DNA of 64,000 nt from Bacteroidota bacterium (GTDB lineage Bacteria > Bacteroidota > Bacteroidia > Flavobacteriales > Flavobacteriaceae). Position numbers and translations under genes: made by a program. Where the stretch lies: NCBI GenBank assembly GCA_022562895.1, contig JADFOK010000007.1, forward strand, positions 1-64,000, written 5' to 3'. Numbering within the stretch: the first letter of the stretch is position 1; the number at the start of each line of letters is the position of its first letter. Below the pieces are notes generated by a model that ran no database searches, had not been told where the DNA came from, and saw only the letters and a program-made list of their open reading frames with translations. This document shows positions 45,005 through 53,084 of this stretch, piece by piece.

Positions 45005-45149
45005 ACCCGTTAGAGCTGTTTTAAGGAAGTTTAAACCACAGGAAAGTATATTATTGTTTACAAAAGATTTAAAGGCCTAAAATAGCAATATATAGAGGTT
45101 TATATTAATAAGTATCATTTATTAAATTTTAATTTATAATAAAAATAAT

Positions 45150-46304
45150 TTATACTAACTCCTTCATATGAATGAGTCGAGTTAATTTAATAGACAAATC
45201 TGTAAATATGATTTTTGGATTACCATTACGTTCCACATGAAGTTCTGCGTCTTCAAAAGCAGAACTAATTTCAAAAATATTGTTTTGGTGTACAAAAGGG
45301 GATAATTTTTCTAAAGAGAATTTTGCGTCATTACTTTCAAAATGTAAAAGTGATTCTACCTTATAATTTTTTAAAAGAGCTTGTCTAAAAACTTCTAAAC
45401 AATACTGTAAAAATTTCTTTTGTGTTTCTCGACCTTGTCCGGCGATATTTTCACTCCATTGAAGCAAATGGTTGATAGAATCTTTATTACCTCTAGCTTT
45501 AAAAGCAGTTCTCAACCATGAAATAAACCACTCTTCAAAAATAAGATCATCACCATCATTTGTTAATAAATGTAGTGCTTTGTTAAAATTTCCATTCGCT
45601 TTATGGCTGATCTTTTTAGCCAATACTTCATCAACAGAATGATTATCAACGAGATACCTGGTTATATTTTCTTCTGTTAATAAAGGAAAGTATAGTTTTT
45701 GACATCGTGATTGAATCGTAGTTAATACTTTTTCTTCATTTTCGGTAAGCAATAAAAGGACAGTTTTATCAGGTGGTTCCTCGACAATTTTTAAGATTTT
45801 ATTAGAGCATTCAATATTCATTTTATCTGCCATCCAAATAATCATTACCTTATAACCACCCTCATAAGCTTTTAGGTATAGTTTTTTTGAAATCTCTTCT
45901 GCTTCGTGTTTACTTATATTGCCTTGCTTATTCTCAATACCAAGAAATTGATACCAGTCGTAAAGTGAAGCATATGGGGTTTTTAATACAAAATCACGCC
46001 ACTCTTTCGAAAAATGAGAAGACACAGGGTCTTTTTTAACGTTCTCAGTCGTGTTTACAGGATATATAAAATGAAGATCGGGATGTCCTAATTGGGTTAC
46101 TTTTTTTGAACAAACTTCATATTCTATACTATCTTTTTCATATCTATGACAAAGTATTTCCTTTGCATAGTTTATAGCCATTGGTAACACACCATAACCA
46201 ACATCTCCTACAAATAGTTGAGAATGTGAAACTCGTCCATTTTCTATAGTTTTTACAAGGTAAGATTTTAGTTGTTGTTGCCCTATTACTTCAGAAAAAG
46301 CCAT
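45150..46304 (-). CDS. holB: DNA polymerase III subunit delta-prime
   Basis: Part of the clamp loader that places the beta sliding clamp at replication forks. The start is taken at the ATG at 46304 (MAFSEVIGQQQLKSYLVKT); residues encoded further upstream do not fit. The 384-aa product has the RuvB-like AAA fold. The P-loop region GDVGYGVLPMA lacks the GKT lysine, as expected for the non-ATPase delta-prime subunit, and the zinc-site cysteines are reduced (CHRYEKDS...VCSKK). EEPPDKTVLLLLTE and IQSRCQKLYF are conserved clamp-loader motifs. Confidence 0.92.
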   Translation of the reverse strand: MAFSEVIGQQQLKSYLVKTIENGRVSHSQLFVGDVGYGVLPMAINYAKEILCHRYEKDSIEYEVCSKKVTQLGHPDLHFIYPVNTTENVKKDPVSSHFSKEWRDFVLKTPYASLYDWYQFLGIENKQGNISKHEAEEISKKLYLKAYEGGYKVMIIWMADKMNIECSNKILKIVEEPPDKTVLLLLTENEEKVLTTIQSRCQKLYFPLLTEENITRYLVDNHSVDEVLAKKISHKANGNFNKALHLLTNDGDDLIFEEWFISWLRTAFKARGNKDSINHLLQWSENIAGQGRETQKKFLQYCLEVFRQALLKNYKVESLLHFESNDAKFSLEKLSPFVHQNNIFEISSAFEDAELHVERNGNPKIIFTDLSIKLTRLIHMKELV

Positions 46305-46307
46305 ACA

Positions 46308-46315
46308 CAAAATTA
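46308..46315 (-). promoter_or_regulatory. holB promoter -7 box TAATTTTG
   Basis: An exact TAnnTTTG match on the minus strand, with only 3 nt between it and the holB ATG, which predicts a leaderless transcript. Confidence 0.5.
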
Positions 46316-46393
46316 CACTTTTTTTATTTTGAAAAGCTATCCAAATGACTAATTCTATAACCAATTTTCAAAAAAATAAACCCATAAAAAACT

Positions 46394-46401
46394 TATATTT
46401 G
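46394..46401 (+). promoter_or_regulatory. pgk promoter -7 box TATATTTG
   Basis: An exact TAnnTTTG match, 49 nt before the pgk start codon. Confidence 0.55.
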
Positions 46402-46450
46402 CAACTGAAAAAGAATAAGAACAAGTCTGGTATTAAATAATTGAGGACAA

Positions 46451-47638
46451 TTGAAAACAATAAATGATTTTAATTTCAAAAACAAAAAAGCACTTATCAG
46501 GGTTGATTTTAATGTGCCTCTTAATGATGATTTTGAAGTTACCGACAGCTCTAGAATTGAGGCTGCAAAACCAACTATTATTAAAGTATTAGAAGACGGA
46601 GGGAGTTGTGTATTAATGTCACATTTAGGGAGACCAAAAGGCAAAGAAGAAAAATATTCATTACAAAATATAAAAAGTAAAGTTCGTGAAGTTTTAGGGG
46701 TTCAAGTACATTTTGTTGATGATTGTATAGGAGATAAATCAACTGAGGCTGTTGCGAAATTACAATCAGGTGAAATTCTATTATTAGAAAACCTTCGATT
46801 CTATAAAGAAGAAATTAGGGGAAATAGAGATTTTGCAAAGAAACTTTCAAAACTAGGAGATATTTATGTAAATGATGCTTTTGGAATGGCACATAGAGCC
46901 CATGCATCTACAGCTATAATCGCCGATTTCTTTCCCTCGAAAAAATATTTTGGGATGTTGCTTGCTTCAGAAATTGTAAGCATTGGCAAAGTACTCAACA
47001 ATAGTGTAAAACCTGTTACCGCAATAATTGGAGGTGCTAAAGTGTCTTCAAAAATTACAATACTCTTAAATATTTTAGACAAGATCGACAACCTTATTAT
47101 TTGCGGAGGTATGGCCTTTACCTTTGTAAAAGCGCTAGGAGGGAGTATTGGAAATTCTCTAATAGAAGAAGATAAACTTGTTGAAGCCAACACAATTCTT
47201 GAAAAAGCAAAATTAAAAAAAGTCACAATACATTTACCGATAGATACTGTAGTAGCAGACAGTTTATCGGAAAATGCCATCACCAGGATAGAAGATACAG
47301 ACTCTATTTCTGAAGGATGGATGGGACTTGATGTGGGTCCTGCATCTAACGATAGTTTTACTAAGGTTATAACCCAATCCAAAACTATATTATGGAATGG
47401 TCCGGCAGGAGTTTTTGAAATACCAATATTTGCACAGGGCACTATGGCTATTGGCAATGCAATTGTCAAAGCCACTAAAAACGGAGCTTTTTCACTAGTT
47501 GGAGGAGGAGACACCGTAGCTGCTTTGAAGAAATTTGGGCTTACAGATGAAATAAGTCATGTCTCTACCGGAGGAGGAGCCCTGTTAGAGATGCTTGAAG
47601 GAAAAACACTCCCGGGTATTAAAGCAATCGAAGGTTAA
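46451..47638 (+). CDS. pgk: Phosphoglycerate kinase
   Basis: A glycolytic enzyme transferring phosphate from 1,3-bisphosphoglycerate to ADP. The 395-aa length is typical. The start is TTG at 46451: the family N-terminus MKTINDFNFKNKKALIRVDF reads from there, and the nearby ATG is out of frame. Motifs are IRVDFNVPL, SHLGRPKG, the Lys/Gly-rich GGAKVSSKI, ILWNGPAGVFE and GGGDTVAALKK. A weak start codon on a highly expressed gene is unusual. Confidence 0.97.
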   Translation: MKTINDFNFKNKKALIRVDFNVPLNDDFEVTDSSRIEAAKPTIIKVLEDGGSCVLMSHLGRPKGKEEKYSLQNIKSKVREVLGVQVHFVDDCIGDKSTEAVAKLQSGEILLLENLRFYKEEIRGNRDFAKKLSKLGDIYVNDAFGMAHRAHASTAIIADFFPSKKYFGMLLASEIVSIGKVLNNSVKPVTAIIGGAKVSSKITILLNILDKIDNLIICGGMAFTFVKALGGSIGNSLIEEDKLVEANTILEKAKLKKVTIHLPIDTVVADSLSENAITRIEDTDSISEGWMGLDVGPASNDSFTKVITQSKTILWNGPAGVFEIPIFAQGTMAIGNAIVKATKNGAFSLVGGGDTVAALKKFGLTDEISHVSTGGGALLEMLEGKTLPGIKAIEG

Positions 47639-47729
47639 TCTTTGCTTCAAAAATGTTAAAAATCTCACCTTCCACGCCATTTTGTTACCTTTATCAAAAT
47701 TTACAATTTATACGATCGTTATATTTAAT

Positions 47730-49295
47730 ATGAAACTGAGACACCTATTCTTTTTATTATTTCTGGGATATGGCCCTGGTTATGCACAAGTAGAAACAAA
47801 GCCATTAGATTCACTTCAGAAAAAAACAATAAAAACGGTAGATTCTATAACCGTAATTGTAACTAAGGGTGATCTTACCACCACTATTGTTAAAACAACT
47901 ATAAAAGACACCACTGTATTTGATTTAAAAGACAATAACCTGGCACGTAATATTGATAGCTTATGGTTAAATGAACTTTACAATTCTAATAGATTTGAGG
48001 AAATATATGGAAGCGTTGTAAGTCAAACCTATGAACCAATTGAATACGAGGAATTGCCTACTGAAGTTCTTAAACAAAGATTAAAAGAGCTAAATGCCCG
48101 TACTCCTTTTAACATAGAATATAATCCTTCCCTGGAGAGTGTTATTAAGCGGTATTTAAAAAACCGCCGAAAAACCATGGGTAATTTGATAGCATTGAGT
48201 GATTATTACTTTCCTATGTTTGAACAAGAATTAGACAAACATAACCTGCCCCTTGAAATAAAATACCTTGCTGTTGTTGAATCTGCATTAGTTCCTACCG
48301 CACAATCTCGAGTCGGCGCAAAAGGGCTTTGGCAATTTATGTTTTCTACAGGAAAATTATATGGCCTGGAAGTTAACTCCTATGTCGATGAAAGAGCAGA
48401 TCCATCTATGGCAACAGAAGCCGCTTGTAAATATTTAAAAAGTCTCTACGCAAGTTTTAATGATTGGGACCTGGCACTAGCTGCCTATAACTCAGGGCCC
48501 GGAAATGTTTCTAAGGCCATAAGACGATCTGGGGGATACACGAACTACTGGAATATTCGTCACCATTTACCCAGGGAAACAGCGGGATATTTACCTGCTT
48601 TTTTAGCCACAATGTACATTTTTGAATATGCCGAAGAACATGGTCTAAAAAGTAATGGGCCTGCTATTCCCTACATTGTTACAGACACTATAAGGGTAAA
48701 GAAAATGATAACCTTAGAACAAGTGGCTCAAGTAACAAATTTAAATATTGAAGAAGTAGAATTTTTAAATCCCTCTTATAAAGTTGGAATAATTCCTGTG
48801 GTAAAAGGCAAGAACTATGTATTACGCTTACCTATTGATGCCCTTGGTATATTTGTCGCAAACGAAGATGCTATTTATGCATTTGCCGAAGCAGAATTCA
48901 ATAAAAAAGAAAAAATATTACCTGAATTTTTTGAGCAGCCTGATAGAATTCGATATCGAGTAAGAAGTGGTGATTATTTAGGTAAGATCGCTGAACGATA
49001 TGGTGTAGGTGTAAGCCAAATAAAACGATGGAATGGATTAAAAAGCAATAATTTAAGAATTGGGCAACGCCTTACAATTTACCCCAGAAATCCTGTTAAT
49101 AATATAAAGAAATCAAATATCGCTAAAACTACTGTTCAAGAAGGAACAAAGATCTATACTGTTAAAAGTGGTGATTCACTATGGAGTATTTCGCAAAAAT
49201 TTCCAGGTGTTACTATTCAAAATATTAAAAAGTGGAACGATATTAGTGGTAACAAATTAAAACCGGGGATGAAATTAAAAATTTTAAAAGGATAA
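47730..49295 (+). CDS. Lytic transglycosylase with LysM repeats (MltD-like)
   Basis: The start is the ATG at 47730, which opens a signal peptide (MKLRHLFFLLFLGYGPGYAQ); the frame is open much further upstream but overlaps pgk. The 521-aa product has an SLT domain (about 170-330) with catalytic Glu in YLAVVESALVPTAQS, GLWQFMFSTG and LAAYNSGPGNV. A LysM-like segment follows (about 350-390), then two clear LysM repeats (YRVRSGDYLGKIAERYGV and YTVKSGDSLWSISQKF) for peptidoglycan binding. It cleaves glycan strands in the periplasm. The DUF4837 gene starts 21 nt later. Confidence 0.94.
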   Translation: MKLRHLFFLLFLGYGPGYAQVETKPLDSLQKKTIKTVDSITVIVTKGDLTTTIVKTTIKDTTVFDLKDNNLARNIDSLWLNELYNSNRFEEIYGSVVSQTYEPIEYEELPTEVLKQRLKELNARTPFNIEYNPSLESVIKRYLKNRRKTMGNLIALSDYYFPMFEQELDKHNLPLEIKYLAVVESALVPTAQSRVGAKGLWQFMFSTGKLYGLEVNSYVDERADPSMATEAACKYLKSLYASFNDWDLALAAYNSGPGNVSKAIRRSGGYTNYWNIRHHLPRETAGYLPAFLATMYIFEYAEEHGLKSNGPAIPYIVTDTIRVKKMITLEQVAQVTNLNIEEVEFLNPSYKVGIIPVVKGKNYVLRLPIDALGIFVANEDAIYAFAEAEFNKKEKILPEFFEQPDRIRYRVRSGDYLGKIAERYGVGVSQIKRWNGLKSNNLRIGQRLTIYPRNPVNNIKKSNIAKTTVQEGTKIYTVKSGDSLWSISQKFPGVTIQNIKKWNDISGNKLKPGMKLKILKG

Positions 49296-49316
49296 AACAA
49301 TTCCATAACTTAATAA

Positions 49317-50288
49317 ATGAAACCATTTTTTATTGTACTCATTTCATTATTTGTACTTCTCTCTTGCAATAATGAGAAAAATGATATTCCCTACCGACAA
49401 AAATCTACGGGAAATATTAACTCCTTGCTTGTTATTATTTCAAACGATTTATGGAATGATAATGTAGGAGAAGAGATAAGAAAATATTTTACCGCACCAA
49501 CTGATGGACTACCCCAAGACGAACCCTTATTTTCAATAAAACAAATACCCCCAGCCAATTTTTCGGGATTTGAAAAAAGTAAACGCATGTTTTTGAACGT
49601 TTCTATTGGAGAGGAAGATAAAACCTACATCACTCGAGATACATTCGCAAGACCCCAAACAGGAGTTATTGTTATTTCAAAAACAGAAAAAGGATTAATC
49701 GATTTAATAGCTAAAAATCAAAAAATAATAATTGAGGAATTTTATAAATCTGAAATTAAAGAAAGACAACGAAGAACTTCTTTATCATTACTGAAATTAG
49801 ATTCTTTAAAACAACAATTTGGAGTTTCTTTAAAAATTCCTTCAGCATACAGAATAGCCAAAAAAACAAAGGATTTTTATTGGATACGTAAAGATTTAAA
49901 ATCCGGAAGCACGAATATTCTTATTTACGAAGTTCCGTTAACCACTATTACCAATGATAGTCTTGCAATGGGAGAAATAATAAAAATGAGAGATTCAATA
50001 TCGGGTGAATATATACCTGTGGAAGAAGGAGGTAGGTTTATTACAGAAGAAGCTTATACACCATTTTTATTTATAGCAGAAATCGATGGATTATTTGCTT
50101 ACGAAACCAAAGGAATCTGGGAAGTAAAAGGTGAATTTATGGCGGGACCATTTTTAAATTATGCCGTGAAAGATACTGTAAATAACAGATTTTTAATTTT
50201 AGAAGGGTTTACCTTTGCTCCATCTGTAAATAAAAGGAATCTTCAATTTGAACTGGAATCAATATTAAAGTCGGCAAGAATAAATTAA
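49317..50288 (+). CDS. DUF4837-family lipoprotein
   Basis: The 323-aa product has a lipoprotein signal (MKPFF...LLSC, Cys about 17) followed by NNEKND. The mature part matches the DUF4837 family of Bacteroidota: GNINSLLVIISNDLWND near the N-terminus and a C-terminal NRFLILEGFTFAPSVNKR. No enzyme motif is seen. It probably sits in the envelope, and its co-transcription with the transglycosylase suggests a cell-wall link; this is inference. Confidence 0.87.
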   Translation: MKPFFIVLISLFVLLSCNNEKNDIPYRQKSTGNINSLLVIISNDLWNDNVGEEIRKYFTAPTDGLPQDEPLFSIKQIPPANFSGFEKSKRMFLNVSIGEEDKTYITRDTFARPQTGVIVISKTEKGLIDLIAKNQKIIIEEFYKSEIKERQRRTSLSLLKLDSLKQQFGVSLKIPSAYRIAKKTKDFYWIRKDLKSGSTNILIYEVPLTTITNDSLAMGEIIKMRDSISGEYIPVEEGGRFITEEAYTPFLFIAEIDGLFAYETKGIWEVKGEFMAGPFLNYAVKDTVNNRFLILEGFTFAPSVNKRNLQFELESILKSARIN

Positions 50289-50311
50289 CAGATATTTAAG
50301 TCGATTTAAAA

Positions 50312-50341
50312 AAATCCTCGTTTTAAAAAGAAAGGGGATTT
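50312..50341. terminator. Bidirectional terminator between DUF4837 gene and tatA
   Basis: AAATCCTC (50312-50319) pairs with GGGGATTT (50334-50341), 8 bp including one G-T pair, around a 14-nt loop. The A-run before the stem gives a T-run for the minus strand, and a T-rich tail follows for the plus strand. It ends inside the tatA stop codon. Confidence 0.6.
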
Positions 50342-50534
50342 AATTTTTATCATCCAGTTTTTTATCACCTTCATCTTCAGGGTCTTCTTTAGAAGCTTGT
50401 TTAAATTCTTTAATACCACTTCCTAAACCTCGCATAAGTTCGGGGATTTTTTTACCGCCAAACATCAATAAAACAATTACAACAATTAAAATAATTTGCC
50501 AAGGACCAATAAATAAAAAAAACAATGTATTCAT
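50340..50534 (-). CDS. tatA: Sec-independent protein translocase TatA
   Basis: The pore-forming subunit of twin-arginine translocation. The 64-aa product has a short N-terminal transmembrane helix ([20 protein letters not shown]), the FGG.K hinge ([22 protein letters not shown]) and an acidic tail. Length and motifs are typical of TatA/E. tatC is not in the window. TACATTTG, a -7 box on the minus strand, lies 17 nt upstream. Confidence 0.95.
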   Translation of the reverse strand: MNTLFFLFIGPWQIILIVVIVLLMFGGKKIPELMRGLGSGIKEFKQASKEDPEDEGDKKLDDKN

Positions 50535-50551
50535 CTTGAAAATTTATATTA

Positions 50552-50559
50552 CAAATGTA
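50552..50559 (-). promoter_or_regulatory. tatA promoter -7 box TACATTTG
   Basis: An exact TAnnTTTG match on the minus strand, 17 nt before the tatA ATG. Confidence 0.5.
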
Positions 50560-50621
50560 ATAAGAATTCCTTAGAATTATCGTTTTCATTACAACTTTAG
50601 TATATAGCGATTACTTTGCTT

Positions 50622-50629
50622 TATATTTG
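50622..50629 (+). promoter_or_regulatory. M23 peptidase promoter -7 box TATATTTG
   Basis: An exact TAnnTTTG match, 20 nt before the ATG at 50650; the GTG at 50632 would leave only 2 nt. Confidence 0.5.
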
Positions 50630-50649
50630 TTGTGCGGAAAGATTTAATA

Positions 50650-51513
50650 ATGAAAAAAGAAAAAAGAACAAAAAAGATCAAAAGGAAACTGCTTCATGAG
50701 TATCGTTTAGTGGTGCTTAATGAGAATACTTTCGAGGAGCGATTTTCGTTTAAACTCAATAGATTAAACGTTTTTGTTTTTAGTACGATTTTCGCCGTTT
50801 TTTTAATAGTTATAACAACCCTACTTATAGCCTTTACACCTTTAAGAGAATATATTCCAGGATATTCGTCTACAAAATTAAAGAAAAAAGCTACTATGCT
50901 AACCTATAAAACAGATTCAATAGAGCGTGTACTAATGATAAATGCACAATATCTTGCCTCTATTAAAAAAGTTTTAACCGGCGATGTAAAAACGGTAAAC
51001 TTTAATAAGGATTCTATTATTAAAGCAGCAGAACTGGATCTTTCCGAAGTAGATTTAACACCTTCTAAAACGGATTCGTTGCTAAGAGAAATGGTTTCAC
51101 ATGAAGACAAATACAATCCACTAGTGGGTTCTTCCGAAGTAAGTTTTGTTCTCTTTGCTCCTGTAAAAGGAACAATTTCTGAAGGCTATGATCCAAAAAA
51201 GAAACATTTTGCTATTGATATAGTTACCACAAAAAACACTCCTGTAAAATCAACAGCCAACGGAACAGTTATATTTGCCGAATGGACAGTAGAGACAGGG
51301 TATGTTATTATTGTAGAACACAATAATAATCTTATTTCCGTGTATAAACACAATGCTTTATTAAGAAAAGAACAAGGAGAGTTGGTTAAGGCAGGAGAAG
51401 TGATAGCTACCGTAGGAAATACTGGCGAATTTTCGACAGGACCACATCTTCATTTCGAATTATGGCGCGACGGTTATCCTATAAACCCTACAAATTTCAT
51501 AGATTTTGATTAA
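50650..51513 (+). CDS. M23-family metallopeptidase (peptidoglycan DD-endopeptidase type)
   Basis: The 287-aa product starts at the ATG at 50650; a GTG 18 nt earlier is in frame but sits next to the promoter box. It has a cytoplasmic basic tail (KKEKRTKKIKRKLL), one membrane helix (about 38-62) and a C-terminal LytM domain. Zinc ligands appear in KKHFAIDIV (HxxxD) and GPHLHFELW (HxH). It is expected to cut peptide crosslinks in the periplasm or to activate amidases. The GH3 gene starts 6 nt later. Confidence 0.92.
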   Translation: MKKEKRTKKIKRKLLHEYRLVVLNENTFEERFSFKLNRLNVFVFSTIFAVFLIVITTLLIAFTPLREYIPGYSSTKLKKKATMLTYKTDSIERVLMINAQYLASIKKVLTGDVKTVNFNKDSIIKAAELDLSEVDLTPSKTDSLLREMVSHEDKYNPLVGSSEVSFVLFAPVKGTISEGYDPKKKHFAIDIVTTKNTPVKSTANGTVIFAEWTVETGYVIIVEHNNNLISVYKHNALLRKEQGELVKAGEVIATVGNTGEFSTGPHLHFELWRDGYPINPTNFIDFD

Positions 51514-51519
51514 AACAAT

Positions 51520-53010
51520 ATGTTTTTAAAATCCATAGGCGCAAAAGTATTAGCAAAAAATATTGTTAGGCGAATCAATTATTGGGCTTCTAATCCGGTT
51601 GAAACCCAACAAAAGGTATTTAGACAATTACTTTCTAAAGCAAAACAAACATCTTTTGGAAAGGATCACAATTTTGATAAGATTACAAATTATAACGATT
51701 TTAAAGAGCAAGTTCCAGTAAGAGACTATGAAGATTTAAAAGATTATATAGAACGGGCTTTAAACGGTGAAAAAAATGTTTTATGGCCCAATAAACCCAT
51801 TTATTTTGCTAAAACTTCCGGAACAACTTCCGGAACAAAGTACATTCCTCTTACCAAAGCATCAATGCCCTACCATATGGAGGCTGCCCGTGATGCAATT
51901 TTGTGCTACATTCATGAAACCAAGAACGTAAATTTTGTAAACGGGAAAATGATTTTTTTACAGGGGAGCCCAGAATTAACTGAAAAGAACGGAATAAAAA
52001 TAGGCCGTCTTTCAGGTATTGTAGCCCATTTTGTTCCTAAATATCTTCAAAAAAACAGACTGCCTAGCTGGGAAACCAATTGTATTAATGATTGGGAAAC
52101 GAAAGTAGATGCCATTGTTGAGGAAACTATAAACGAAGATATGACGGTCATAAGCGGGATTCCTTCTTGGGTGCAGATGTACTTTGAACGCCTTCAGAAT
52201 GCATCTGGTAAAAAGATTGGTGAATTGTTCAAAAACTTCAGTTTATTTATTTATGGGGGAGTTAATTATGAACCATATCGTACAAAATTTGAAACACTTA
52301 TTGGAAGAAAAGTAGATAGCATTGAGTTATATCCCTCTTCAGAAGGGTTTTTTGCTTTTCAAGACAAACAGAATAAAAAGGATTTGCTGCTATTGTTGGA
52401 TTCGGGGATATTCTATGAGTTTATTGAAACCGGACACTTTTTTGAAGATAATCCCAAGCGCATAACTATAAGTGATGTAGAAATTGGAGTTAATTATGTA
52501 ATGATTGTTTCTACAAATGCCGGATTATGGGCTTATAATGTTGGCGACACAGTACAATTCACTTCAGTAAACCCTTATAGAATAATAATTACAGGGAGAA
52601 TAAAACAATTCATTTCGGCCTTTGGAGAGCATGTGATTGGCAAGGAAGTGGAACAAGCGATTAAAGAAGCTATGGAAGAATTTATATTTTCTATTTCAGA
52701 ATTTACCGTTGCACCGCAAATAAATCCACCAAATGGAGAATTACCATATCATGAATGGTTTATTGAATTTGAAATACAACCCAAAAACCTACAGCAAATC
52801 GCTTTTTTTTTAGACGCCAGTATGCAGAAACAAAATTCTTATTATAAAGATTTAATCGAAGGAAAAATACTTCAACAGTTAAAAATATCTTCTATGCAAA
52901 AAAACGGTTTCAATGAATATATGAAATCTCAAGGAAAATTGGGCGGTCAAAATAAAGTGCCCAGGTTAGCAAATGACCGTAAAATTGTAGATGCACTTTT
53001 GAGTTTCTAA
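51520..53010 (+). CDS. GH3-family protein (acyl-adenylating, substrate unknown)
   Basis: The 496-aa product belongs to the GH3 family first known from plants, where it adenylates and conjugates hormones such as jasmonate and auxin to amino acids. Motifs are the ATP-binding FAKTSGTTSGTKYIPLT, YPSSEGFFAFQ and YNVGDTVQFTS (ATP-dependent adenylation). Bacterial GH3 proteins are common in Bacteroidota, but their substrates are not established to my knowledge. The gene is 6 nt after an M23 peptidase, so they are probably coexpressed. Confidence 0.9.
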   Translation: MFLKSIGAKVLAKNIVRRINYWASNPVETQQKVFRQLLSKAKQTSFGKDHNFDKITNYNDFKEQVPVRDYEDLKDYIERALNGEKNVLWPNKPIYFAKTSGTTSGTKYIPLTKASMPYHMEAARDAILCYIHETKNVNFVNGKMIFLQGSPELTEKNGIKIGRLSGIVAHFVPKYLQKNRLPSWETNCINDWETKVDAIVEETINEDMTVISGIPSWVQMYFERLQNASGKKIGELFKNFSLFIYGGVNYEPYRTKFETLIGRKVDSIELYPSSEGFFAFQDKQNKKDLLLLLDSGIFYEFIETGHFFEDNPKRITISDVEIGVNYVMIVSTNAGLWAYNVGDTVQFTSVNPYRIIITGRIKQFISAFGEHVIGKEVEQAIKEAMEEFIFSISEFTVAPQINPPNGELPYHEWFIEFEIQPKNLQQIAFFLDASMQKQNSYYKDLIEGKILQQLKISSMQKNGFNEYMKSQGKLGGQNKVPRLANDRKIVDALLSF

Positions 53011-53069
53011 TGATGTAGGATCAAAAACTGCTGACCACTAACAACTAACTAAACACTAATTTTTAATAG

Positions 53070-53077
53070 TACCTTTG
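53070..53077 (+). promoter_or_regulatory. -7 box TACCTTTG before the DUF6909-like gene
   Basis: An exact TAnnTTTG match with 7 nt to the ATG, so the leader would be about 3 nt. Confidence 0.55.
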
Positions 53078-53084
53078 CAGGAAT

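Noticed and set aside
45230..45245. CGTTCCACATGAAGTT inside holB, resembling parS
   Set aside because: Five mismatches, including the central CpG; it is coding sequence.
46864..47514. 216-codon open frame on the minus strand inside pgk
   Set aside because: It is an antisense shadow of an unmistakable pgk gene; the translation resembles no protein.
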